A DNA stretch of 6,434 nucleotides from Clostridia bacterium (lineage in GTDB: Bacteria; Bacillota; Clostridia; Christensenellales; Aristaeellaceae), in contig JAEDGL010000134.1 in the NCBI GenBank assembly GCA_016297535.1, forward strand, positions 1 through 6,434, read 5' to 3'. A program made the position numbers and the translations under genes. The notes under the pieces are model-generated. The model had not been told where the DNA came from and made no database searches. It saw only the letters and a list, made by a program, of their open reading frames with translations. The stretch's first letter is position 1. Every line of letters starts with the position of its first letter. Positions 1-5,170 of this stretch are shown here, one piece after another.

Positions 1-538
1 TATGGGAACCCTCGCCGTATTCATCCGTTGAGGAATAGAAGACGCTGTCGCGGTTTGCGCTGTCCACAATCTTCATGGTGATGCTGGCAAACCGGGGCTC
101 CTGCTGCTCCGGCGGCAGCAGCTGGGTGGACAGGTACAGCGGGTAGCTGCCTGCAAGCATGTCGTTACGGTACACCTCAATGTAGGTGGCCGCCATCGTG
201 CCGTCCACCTCGCTGGCGTCCTGCGCCATCAGCTGGTATCCATAGGCGGACTGGTAGCTTTCCCCCTCCGCGCCGGTGGGTACAATTTCCAGCGTTACGC
301 CGCTCTGCAGCGCCTCGGCAGGCAAGGTGGCCCAGTAGACAGGCTGCTGTTGATACAAAACGGGCTGCACAAACACGGTCTGCGTACTCTCATCCATGGC
401 GTAGGTAAGGTTCAGGCCGGGCAGCATGCTTGTTTCCTGTGCCAGAGCGGTTACAGGAAATGCAAATTGTGACAAAATCATGAACAGGCTCATCAGCAGC
501 GCGGCTGCTCTTTTCAAACCTCCGGTCATGCGTTTCAT
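1..538 (-). CDS. Secreted protein of unknown function (N-terminal part, runs off the window)
   Basis: An open frame reads leftward from ATG at 538 and is still open at base 1, giving 179 residues. The start is well supported by a TAAGGAGG ribosome site (549-556 on the plus strand, read in reverse) ten bases upstream. Residues 1-33 form a classical signal peptide: a basic start (MKRMTGGLKR), a hydrophobic core (about 11-27), and a likely signal peptidase I site after ALA at 31-33. The protein is therefore probably exported or cell-surface; there is no lipobox. The mature part is rich in Thr, Gln, Tyr and alternating hydrophobic residues, as in beta-sandwich surface proteins, but I recognise no family. 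It has its own promoter at 611-639 and points away from the Nudix operon. The C-terminus, which would show anchoring or catalytic domains, lies outside the window. Confidence 0.85.
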   Translation of the reverse strand, partial: MKRMTGGLKRAAALLMSLFMILSQFAFPVTALAQETSMLPGLNLTYAMDESTQTVFVQPVLYQQQPVYWATLPAEALQSGVTLEIVPTGAEGESYQSAYGYQLMAQDASEVDGTMAATYIEVYRNDMLAGSYPLYLSTQLLPPEQQEPRFASITMKIVDSANRDSVFYSSTDEYGEGSH

Positions 539-548
539 CAGAATCAAT

Positions 549-564
549 CCTCCTTATCATAAGG
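549..564 (-). promoter_or_regulatory. Ribosome site partly inside a small hairpin, upstream of the secreted-protein gene
   Basis: Read on the minus strand, the sequence is CCTTA-TGA-TAAGG followed by AGG. A 5-bp stem with a 3-base loop (552-564) therefore takes in the first part of the TAAGGAGG ribosome site. This is directly visible. Whether the short stem matters for translation is inference. Confidence 0.4.
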
Positions 565-610
565 CTTTCCCCTATGCAGCATACATGGACAGCACCATGA
601 AGCCAATTCT

Positions 611-639
611 ATTGTACGGGCTTTGTACTCCCGTGTCAA
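611..639 (-). promoter_or_regulatory. Sigma-A promoter for the secreted-protein gene
   Basis: On the minus strand there is a perfect -35 box TTGACA (639-634), a 17-base spacer and a -10 box TACAAT (616-611, five of six consensus). Transcription should start near 604, giving a leader of about 65 bases before ATG at 538. The spacer holds a CGGG...CCCG inverted repeat, and GTACAA occurs twice, once in the spacer and once overlapping the -10 box. These could be a repressor site or chance. Confidence 0.85.
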
Positions 640-666
640 GAAAATATGTCATTTGTTTTACGAAAC

Positions 667-680
667 TTTTTCGCGAAAAA
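667..680. promoter_or_regulatory. 14-base perfect palindrome between divergent promoters (candidate operator)
   Basis: Five T, CGCG, five A: TTTTTCGCGAAAAA is perfectly self-complementary. It lies 27 bases upstream of the -35 box of the leftward promoter (634-639) and just left of a possible rightward -35 box (689-694). TACG/CGTA flank it unevenly (659-662 and 682-685). The position suits a protein-binding site serving both directions, but no binding factor can be named. Confidence 0.35.
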
Positions 681-688
681 CCGTATTT

Positions 689-717
689 TTGAAATATTTG
701 CAGTTGTTACACATCAT
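689..717 (+). promoter_or_regulatory. Possible promoter of the Nudix-to-thymidine-kinase operon
   Basis: TTGAAA (689-694, five of six), a 17-base spacer and CATCAT (712-717, four of six) are the best rightward match in the intergenic region. A weaker alternative is TTGCAC (752-757) with TAAAAG (775-780), also at 17 bases, which would give a very short leader. Neither is convincing alone, but a promoter is needed somewhere in 539-790. Confidence 0.3.
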
Positions 718-806
718 TCCACCAGCTTTTTCAGATTTGCGCAAGGGGTATTTGCACCGGGCAGCGAATATTGATAAAAGAAACCTGTTTTTGGAGGCGA
801 CCCATC

Positions 807-1379
807 ATGACGACCAATGCTGACCTTCTCGAAATTCCCCAGTCCGAGCAAACCGTGTTTAACGGCCTGCTCATTCACGTCAATCATATGCAGGTCACTC
901 TGCCCAACGGCCAGTCCGCCATGCGCGAAATCGTTTCTCACAACGGCGGAGCGGCCATTGTACCCGTGGACGCGGACGAAAACCTGTACATGGTGCGCCA
1001 GCACCGCATTGCGGTGGATGAAATGACCCTGGAAATTCCCGCCGGAAAGCTGGAATACCGGGGCGCGGACTTCCGCGACGCCGCCATCCGCGAGCTGGAG
1101 GAGGAGACCGGCCTGCGCGCCGAGCATGTGGAGCTTTTGACCAGCGCCTTCCCCACCCCCGGCTACTGCAACGAGATTCTGGGCATTTACCTGGCCACCG
1201 GCCTGAGCCAGCATGAGGATCACCCCGATGCGGACGAGTTTCTGCATGTGGAAAAGCTGCCTCTGAAGGAAGCCGTTGCCCGCGTGATGACCGGCGAATT
1301 CCGCGATGCCAAAACGATTATCGGCATCCTCATGGCGTGGTACCATCTGCATGGCTATGAAACGCCTTCCGGCAAATAA
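807..1379 (+). CDS. Nudix hydrolase, ADP-ribose pyrophosphatase type (NudF-like)
   Basis: The 190-residue product is a likely cytosolic enzyme that splits ADP-ribose into AMP and ribose 5-phosphate using Mg2+. The Nudix box lies at residues 80-103 and ends in RELEEETGL, with the metal ligands E96, E99 and E100 present. A proline at 118, about 16 residues after the box (FPTPGY), is the usual mark of ADP-ribose pyrophosphatases, and the DADEF motif (141-145) also matches NudF-like proteins. The N-terminal LPNG...REIV...GGAAIVPV pattern is typical of the family, as is the length. ATG at 807 is preferred over an in-frame TTG at 771 because GGAGG (793-797) sits nine bases before it. One oddity is that the first half of the box is one residue longer than consensus and has Ala where the family usually has Glu. 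It is the first gene of the rightward operon. Confidence 0.92.
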   Translation: MTTNADLLEIPQSEQTVFNGLLIHVNHMQVTLPNGQSAMREIVSHNGGAAIVPVDADENLYMVRQHRIAVDEMTLEIPAGKLEYRGADFRDAAIRELEEETGLRAEHVELLTSAFPTPGYCNEILGIYLATGLSQHEDHPDADEFLHVEKLPLKEAVARVMTGEFRDAKTIIGILMAWYHLHGYETPSGK

Positions 1380-1455
1380 ACGAACGGCAACCTGCGATCG
1401 TTCCCGATTTTGTTGCCTTTATGGATGAATTTTTTGACAAAGGAGGCGGATACAC

Positions 1456-1578
1456 TTGAAACGTTCCTTCTTCTGGCTGATAGCAGCGTTTGTGCTTCTG
1501 CTGGCGCTGGGCGTGTGGCTGCTGATGCTGGGCGTTCGGGGCGCCCCGTTTGCCTCCCCCTTTGCCACATCCCTGTAA
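1456..1578 (+). CDS. Small single-pass membrane protein, 40 residues, TTG start
   Basis: The frame begins at TTG 1456 and ends at TAA 1576-1578. A perfect AAAGGAGG ribosome site (1439-1446) lies nine bases before the TTG, which is the main reason to call it real. The product starts MKRSFFW, has one hydrophobic helix at about residues 5-27, then an Arg and a short tail rich in Pro, Phe and Ser. The basic start suggests an inside N-terminus. It could be a small membrane protein or an uncleaved signal anchor; there is no lipobox and no clear cleavage site. It sits 76 bases after the Nudix gene and 29 bases before the GNAT gene, so it is probably co-transcribed. I recognise no family and assign no function. 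Confidence 0.65.
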   Translation: MKRSFFWLIAAFVLLLALGVWLLMLGVRGAPFASPFATSL

Positions 1579-1607
1579 TCTATCAATAAGGCAGGTTTTT
1601 GGCTGAT

Positions 1608-2180
1608 ATGCAGACCTATCTGGATGTTTTTTCCCATCTGCCCACGCTGCTTACCCCCCGCCTGACCCTGCGCCCCGTGCGCATGAGCGACGCGGAGGAT
1701 ATGTACGAATATTCGCGCGATCCGGAGGTGGCCCGCCATGTGCTGTGGGACGCGCATACCTCCATCCACCAGACGCGCAACTATATCCGTTTTCTCATCC
1801 GGCAGTACCGAAACGCATCGCCCGGCACCTTTGCCATTGCGCTTCGCGACAGCGGCAAGGTCATCGGCACCATCGGCTTTATGTGGGTGCAGACCGACAA
1901 CCGCTCCGCCGAGGTGGGCTACAGCCTCAGCCGTCAGTACTGGAATCAGGGCTACATGAGCGAGGCGCTTCAGGCCATCGTGGATTTTGGCTTTGACCGG
2001 CTCAACCTCAACCGCATCGAGGCGCAGCACGAATGCGACAACCCCGCCAGCGGCCATGTGATGCAGCACGCGGGCATGCGCCGCGAGGGCACCCTGCGCC
2101 AGCGTATTTTCAACAAAGGGCGCTATGTGGATGTGGATCTGTACGCCATTGTGCGCAGCGACAGAAGCAGGCGCTGCTAA
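1608..2180 (+). CDS. GNAT-family N-acetyltransferase, RimJ/RimL type
   Basis: The 190-residue product should move an acetyl group from acetyl-CoA to an amine, probably a protein N-terminus or small molecule; the substrate cannot be told from sequence. The family pattern is clear: LTPRLTLRPVRMSDAEDMYE (15-34), a strand ending GKVIGTIGF (83-91), the acetyl-CoA loop region YWNQGYMSEAL (111-121), and the closing DNPASGHVMQHAGMRREG (144-161). The start is uncertain. ATG 1608 gives the usual N-terminus of the family, but an in-frame TTG at 1599 lies closer to AAGGCAGG (1588-1595) and would add three residues. It is the third gene of the operon, ending 20 bases before the lipoprotein gene. The tail RSDRSRRC is basic with a terminal Cys. 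Confidence 0.9.
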   Translation: MQTYLDVFSHLPTLLTPRLTLRPVRMSDAEDMYEYSRDPEVARHVLWDAHTSIHQTRNYIRFLIRQYRNASPGTFAIALRDSGKVIGTIGFMWVQTDNRSAEVGYSLSRQYWNQGYMSEALQAIVDFGFDRLNLNRIEAQHECDNPASGHVMQHAGMRREGTLRQRIFNKGRYVDVDLYAIVRSDRSRRC

Positions 2181-2200
2181 GCCATAGAAAGGAGAACGGC

Positions 2201-2998
2201 ATGCAACCTTCAAAACGCATTGTGCTCGTGCTTGCCGCGCTGCTTTTGTGCATCAGCGGCTGTACGCAGAACAAAAGCAGCAAATTTGAAGCCGCCGTCA
2301 AACTGTTTGCCGCAGGCGATTACGCGCAGGCCGCCGAGGCCTTTGAAAAGCTGGGTGACTATGCCACCGCGCCCACCTATGCCGCCTATTCGCACGGATT
2401 GGTTTTGTACGACCAGGGCCAGTACGGGGCCGCGGAACCCTACTTTGCCCAAACGCGCGATTTCATGTACGGCGAGGAGCGCTATCAGTACTGCCACGCA
2501 TTTGCGCTGATGGAAGCCGGCAGCTTTGCCGAGGCGGCCGCCTGTTTTGAAGGCATGGGCGAGTTTGAAAACGCCGCCCGGCAGGCGCAGTACTGCGCGG
2601 CGCGCTACGCCGAGGACAGCCGGGATTACGAAAATGCCCTGTACGCCTACGAGGCCGCCGGACAAACGCAGGATGCGCCGGACCGTCTGCTCAACCTGCA
2701 GGGGCAGCTGTACAACCGCGCCATCGCCATGAAGGCCGAGGGCGACTATGCCAACGCCATCACGCTTTTTACCATGCTGGGCGATTATCTGAGCGCCGCC
2801 GAGCAGGCCATTCAATGCAAGGAGGTCGGCCTGGAAAAGCAGTACAGCGACGCCGAGGCGCTGGAAGCCCAGGGCGACCTGCAGGGCGCGTTCAACCTGT
2901 TTCTGGCGCTGTCCGGCTACCGCGATGCGGCCGACCGGGCCCAGGCGCTATCCGTTCAGCTGGGCATTGAGATCAAGCCCGGCGACGATCTGTACTGA
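2201..2998 (+). CDS. TPR-like repeat lipoprotein
   Basis: The 265-residue product begins with a lipoprotein signal: KR, a hydrophobic stretch (7-19) and lipobox ISGC with Cys21. It is therefore predicted to be attached to the outer face of the cell membrane. The rest is a helical repeat array. Six units carry the pattern G-D/Q/S-aromatic-xxA...F...G-D/E-aromatic-xxA and start near residues 37, 71, 105, 139, 179 and 223. The first four are spaced 34 residues apart, the length of a TPR unit; the last two intervals are longer (40 and 44). Such repeats usually bind other proteins, and no catalytic motif is seen. AAAGGAG (2188-2194) lies six bases before the ATG. It sits between the GNAT and thymidine kinase genes in the same operon. 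Partner and role are unknown. Confidence 0.88.
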   Translation: MQPSKRIVLVLAALLLCISGCTQNKSSKFEAAVKLFAAGDYAQAAEAFEKLGDYATAPTYAAYSHGLVLYDQGQYGAAEPYFAQTRDFMYGEERYQYCHAFALMEAGSFAEAAACFEGMGEFENAARQAQYCAARYAEDSRDYENALYAYEAAGQTQDAPDRLLNLQGQLYNRAIAMKAEGDYANAITLFTMLGDYLSAAEQAIQCKEVGLEKQYSDAEALEAQGDLQGAFNLFLALSGYRDAADRAQALSVQLGIEIKPGDDLY

Positions 2999-3031
2999 AA
3001 ATCTGTGAATTGATTGCGAAGGATGATTTCC

Positions 3032-3589
3032 ATGGCCAAACTGTACTTCCGCTACGGAGCAATGGGCTCCAGCAAAACCGCCAATGCCATCATGGTGCGC
3101 CACAACTATCTGGAGCGCGGCCAGAAGGTGCTCATGCTCAAGCCCCGGCTGGATAACCGCGACGGCGAAACCATTGTAGCCAGCCGCTGCGGTCTGAGGT
3201 GCGAATGCGCCTTTATCGAGGATCTTGACCGTTTCGATCTTACGCAGTTCGACTGCCTGATTGTGGACGAATGCCAGTTTCTGACCAAAGCACAGGTGGA
3301 GCGGCTGGTGTACGTGGTGGATGAAATCGGCGTGCCCGTTATCTGCTACGGCCTGCGGGCGGATTTTCAGGGCAATCTGTTTGAGGGCAGCCAGTGGCTG
3401 CTGGCCTGGGCGGATACCATTGAAGAGGTCAAAACCATCTGCTGGTGCGGCCGCAAAGCCACCTGCAACGCCCGCGTCATCGGCGGCAGGGTGGTCAAGG
3501 AGGGCGAGCAGATTGTGCTGGGCGGCAACGAAAGCTATGTCAGCCTCTGCCGCAAGCACTGGGCGCAGGGCATGCTCAGGCAGCCCTGA
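3032..3589 (+). CDS. tdk: Thymidine kinase, type II (TK1-like)
   Basis: The 185-residue enzyme phosphorylates thymidine to dTMP with ATP in the salvage pathway. The N-terminus MAKLYFRYGAMGSSKT holds the P-loop (9-16, with K15 and T16). DECQF (79-83) carries the Walker B aspartate and the catalytic glutamate E80. CYGLRADFQGNLFEGSQ (105-121) and LAWAD (124-128) are family signatures. The zinc-binding set is C137, C139, C173 and H176 (ICWCGRKA and SLCRKH), the same spacing as in Escherichia coli Tdk. GGNESYVSLC is the nucleoside-binding end. ATG 3032 has GAAGGA (3018-3023) eight bases upstream; the upstream TTG 3014 and ATG 3023 are less likely. The P-loop has Gly at position 12 where I would expect Asn in relatives. 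It is the last gene of the operon, followed by a strong hairpin. Confidence 0.95.
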   Translation: MAKLYFRYGAMGSSKTANAIMVRHNYLERGQKVLMLKPRLDNRDGETIVASRCGLRCECAFIEDLDRFDLTQFDCLIVDECQFLTKAQVERLVYVVDEIGVPVICYGLRADFQGNLFEGSQWLLAWADTIEEVKTICWCGRKATCNARVIGGRVVKEGEQIVLGGNESYVSLCRKHWAQGMLRQP

Positions 3590-3613
3590 ACGGCGCTGCG
3601 TCTCAATCAAAGC

Positions 3614-3656
3614 AGAACCTGTTCCGCTTCTCTGCCGGAAAAGCGGAACAGGTTCT
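3614..3656. terminator. Intrinsic terminator between convergent genes
   Basis: A perfect 16-bp stem (3614-3629 with 3641-3656) encloses an 11-base loop. On the plus strand it is followed by TTC only, so the U-tract is poor; on the minus strand by GCTTTGATT. It lies 24 bases after the thymidine kinase stop codon and just beyond the stop of the convergent PRC-barrel gene, so it could serve both directions. Confidence 0.8.
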
Positions 3657-3657
3657 T

Positions 3658-3942
3658 TCAGCACGGAGGGCAGCCGTTTGTCCAGTTTGGAGGAGCGCCG
3701 CAGTTGAGATCGGCGGTGGAAACCAGGATCACGTCGTCTCCGATGCGGCGGATGTTCTGCCACGGAATCACCATGCCGCACTTTTCACCGCGCAGCGTTT
3801 GCAGAAACGAGGTTTCCGCAGGCACCACCAGCGCCGTAATGCGGCTGTCCGTGGGACAGAACTCAAGATCCATCACGCGCCCAAGCCGCTTGCCGTCCTG
3901 CACGTCGATCACCTCTTTGGTGCGCAGCTCGCTAAGCGTCAC
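3658..3942 (-). CDS. PRC-barrel protein, YlmC/YmxH family, with a Cys/Pro tail
   Basis: The 94-residue product starts at GTG 3942; AAGGAGGT (3951-3958, minus strand) eight bases upstream decides this start over the longer open frame. The body matches the YlmC/YmxH pattern: LSELRTKEVIDVQDGKRLG, then DLEF, ITALVVP, and near the end VIPWQNIRRIGDDVILV. This is a small PRC-type beta-barrel linked in annotation to sporulation, though its exact job is not settled. Members usually end soon after the final strand; here a tail DLNCGAPPNWTNGCPPC follows, with three Cys and five Pro. It is a single gene, divergent from walJ and convergent with thymidine kinase. I found no clear promoter in the 150 bases upstream. 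Confidence 0.85.
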   Translation of the reverse strand: MTLSELRTKEVIDVQDGKRLGRVMDLEFCPTDSRITALVVPAETSFLQTLRGEKCGMVIPWQNIRRIGDDVILVSTADLNCGAPPNWTNGCPPC

Positions 3943-4022
3943 GAGGCACAACCTCCTTGCGTTTCCAAAGGCGCTTTGCGGGGGAGTGGAAAAGGATATG
4001 CAAAAAGAATGCGCGATATACC

Positions 4023-4046
4023 CGCGCGGGCTTTCGCATCCGCGCG
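4023..4046. promoter_or_regulatory. GC-rich inverted repeat over the walJ -35 region
   Basis: CGCGCGG (4023-4029) and CCGCGCG (4040-4046) form a 7-bp inverted repeat with a 10-base centre; CCCGCGCGGG (4021-4030) is itself a perfect palindrome. It covers the -35 area of the walJ promoter. It is followed by A on the plus strand and not by T on the minus strand, so it is not a terminator. An operator role is inference. Confidence 0.3.
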
Positions 4047-4060
4047 AAAAATGGTACAAT
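4032..4060 (+). promoter_or_regulatory. Extended -10 promoter for the walJ-rlmH operon
   Basis: TGG directly precedes TACAAT (4055-4060), an extended -10 element with five of six consensus bases. Seventeen bases upstream is only a poor -35 box, TTTCGC (4032-4037), which an extended -10 can tolerate. Transcription should start near 4067, about 30 bases before the start codon. Confidence 0.6.
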
Positions 4061-4098
4061 AGGCCGTATGTGTTATACAGCAAAGGAGTTTACCAGCC

Positions 4099-4896
4099 TT
4101 GACCAGATTTTGCACGCTCTTTAGCGGCTCCAGCGGAAACGCCGTTTACCTTTCCACCGACCAGGGCTCCATTTTGATCGACTGCGGCATGAGCGGCAGG
4201 CAAACCCTTGACGCCATGCGCCAGAACGGCCTTTCCCCGGAGGAGCTCAAGGCCATTCTGATCACCCACGAGCACAGCGACCACGTCAAGGGCGCGGGCA
4301 TTCTGGCGCGCAGGCTGGGCTTGCCCATCTATGCCACCGAGGGCACCTGGACGGGCATGGAGGCAGCCGTGGGCGACATTCCTCCGCAGCACCGCGTGGT
4401 GATCACCGCGGGCGAAAGCTTTTTTCTGAACGATCTGGAAATTCTGCCCTTTTCCATTCCCCACGATGCCAACGATCCCACCGGCTACCGCATCTATACC
4501 CCGCGCACCAGCGTGGCCGTGGCAACCGATCTGGGTTACTTTGCCGATTCTGTGCGCGATGCCGTAACGGGCGCGGAAGTGGTTCTGCTGGAAAGCAATC
4601 ACGACCCGGACATGCTCAGGCAAAACGCCTTCTATCCCGCGCAGCTCAAAAAGCGCATTTTGGGCAAAAAAGGCCATCTGAGCAACGAAAGCGGCGCGGA
4701 GGCGGCGGTGGCGCTGGCCAAGAGCGGTACGCGCCACCTGCTGCTGGGGCACCTGAGCAGCGAAAACAACACGCCCGATCTGGCCTACCGCACCGCGCTC
4801 AGCGCCCTGGAAAACGCAGGCGCGCAGCTTGACCAGGATGTAACGCTCAACGTGGCGGGGCGCTTTCGCACCAGCTGCATGTACACCATGGCGTAA
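4099..4896 (+). CDS. walJ: MBL-fold metallohydrolase, WalJ/YycJ family (predicted DNA nuclease)
   Basis: The 265-residue product starts at TTG 4099, with AAAGGAG (4082-4088) ten bases upstream. It is a metallo-beta-lactamase-fold enzyme of the YycJ/WalJ group, whose studied members act as DNA exonucleases; Bacillus subtilis carries the gene beside the WalRK cell-wall regulators. The N-terminus FCTLFSGSSGNAVYL is the family signature. Metal-binding motifs are HEHSDH (57-62), PHD (121-123), ATDLG (142-146), ESNHD (165-169), KKGHLSNES (190-198) and LLGHLSSENN (215-224), so the active site looks intact and the length is normal. No WalR or WalK gene lies upstream in this window; instead the gene opens a three-gene operon ending in rlmH. 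The exact substrate here is inferred from the family. Confidence 0.93.
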   Translation: MTRFCTLFSGSSGNAVYLSTDQGSILIDCGMSGRQTLDAMRQNGLSPEELKAILITHEHSDHVKGAGILARRLGLPIYATEGTWTGMEAAVGDIPPQHRVVITAGESFFLNDLEILPFSIPHDANDPTGYRIYTPRTSVAVATDLGYFADSVRDAVTGAEVVLLESNHDPDMLRQNAFYPAQLKKRILGKKGHLSNESGAEAAVALAKSGTRHLLLGHLSSENNTPDLAYRTALSALENAGAQLDQDVTLNVAGRFRTSCMYTMA

Positions 4897-4912
4897 GGGA
4901 GGAACGGAAGGA

Positions 4913-5170
4913 ATGCTACGGCTGCTGGATGAAGCAATGGATCTGGATGGGCGCGGCGTGGCGCTTATCTGGCTGCAAACGCCGGGCGAAACCGTGCCGC
5001 ACGAGGGCATGAAGCTGCGCGACGCGCGCGGCAGGGTGCACGAGGTGGCCGCGGTAACCCGCGAGCAGCACGTATACACGCTGTTTCTTCCCGGCGGCGA
5101 CGCGGCGTACTTTGAAAGGCTGTTTCGCAATGTGCTTGTGGACGCGCGCGTGTTTGAGGAGGTTGAGTAA
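4913..5170 (+). CDS. Small conserved-looking protein of unknown function between walJ and rlmH
   Basis: The 85-residue frame starts at ATG 4913, with AAGGGAGG (4895-4902) ten bases upstream, overlapping the walJ stop codon. Its stop TAA (5168-5170) touches the rlmH ATG, and the rlmH ribosome site lies inside its last codons, so the three genes are probably translated in step. The product is acidic and soluble, without signal peptide or membrane helix. The middle (GMKLRDARGRVHEVAAV, then HVYTLFLPGG) reads as several short beta strands with a Gly turn, like a small beta-barrel, followed by a helix (about 65-76). I do not recognise a family. The operon position suggests a housekeeping role, which is inference only. 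Confidence 0.8.
   Translation: MLRLLDEAMDLDGRGVALIWLQTPGETVPHEGMKLRDARGRVHEVAAVTREQHVYTLFLPGGDAAYFERLFRNVLVDARVFEEVE

Noticed and set aside
426..823. Two short plus-strand frames over the start of the secreted-protein gene and the divergent region
   Set aside because: They cross the strong leftward promoter and ribosome site, and their products look like random translation.
1386..1417. GGCAAC/GTTGCC inverted repeat followed by TTT after the Nudix gene
   Set aside because: Only six pairs around a 20-base loop with a very short T-run; too weak to call a terminator, though a partial attenuator cannot be excluded.
1434..1439. Perfect TTGACA just before the small membrane protein
   Set aside because: It overlaps the ribosome site, and no -10 box lies at 16-18 bases; a start there would fall inside the gene.
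1419..2213. 264-codon minus-strand frame opposite the GNAT gene
   Set aside because: No ribosome site, and the Ala/His/Val-rich product matches nothing; the GNAT motifs on the plus strand explain the conservation.
2210..3781. Minus-strand frames opposite the lipoprotein and thymidine kinase genes
   Set aside because: They mirror the repeat-rich lipoprotein and the clear Tdk sequence and have no start signals of their own.
3445..4062. 205-codon plus-strand frame across the end of tdk, the terminator and the PRC-barrel gene
   Set aside because: It runs through a 16-bp hairpin and through genes on both strands, with no ribosome site or recognisable domain.
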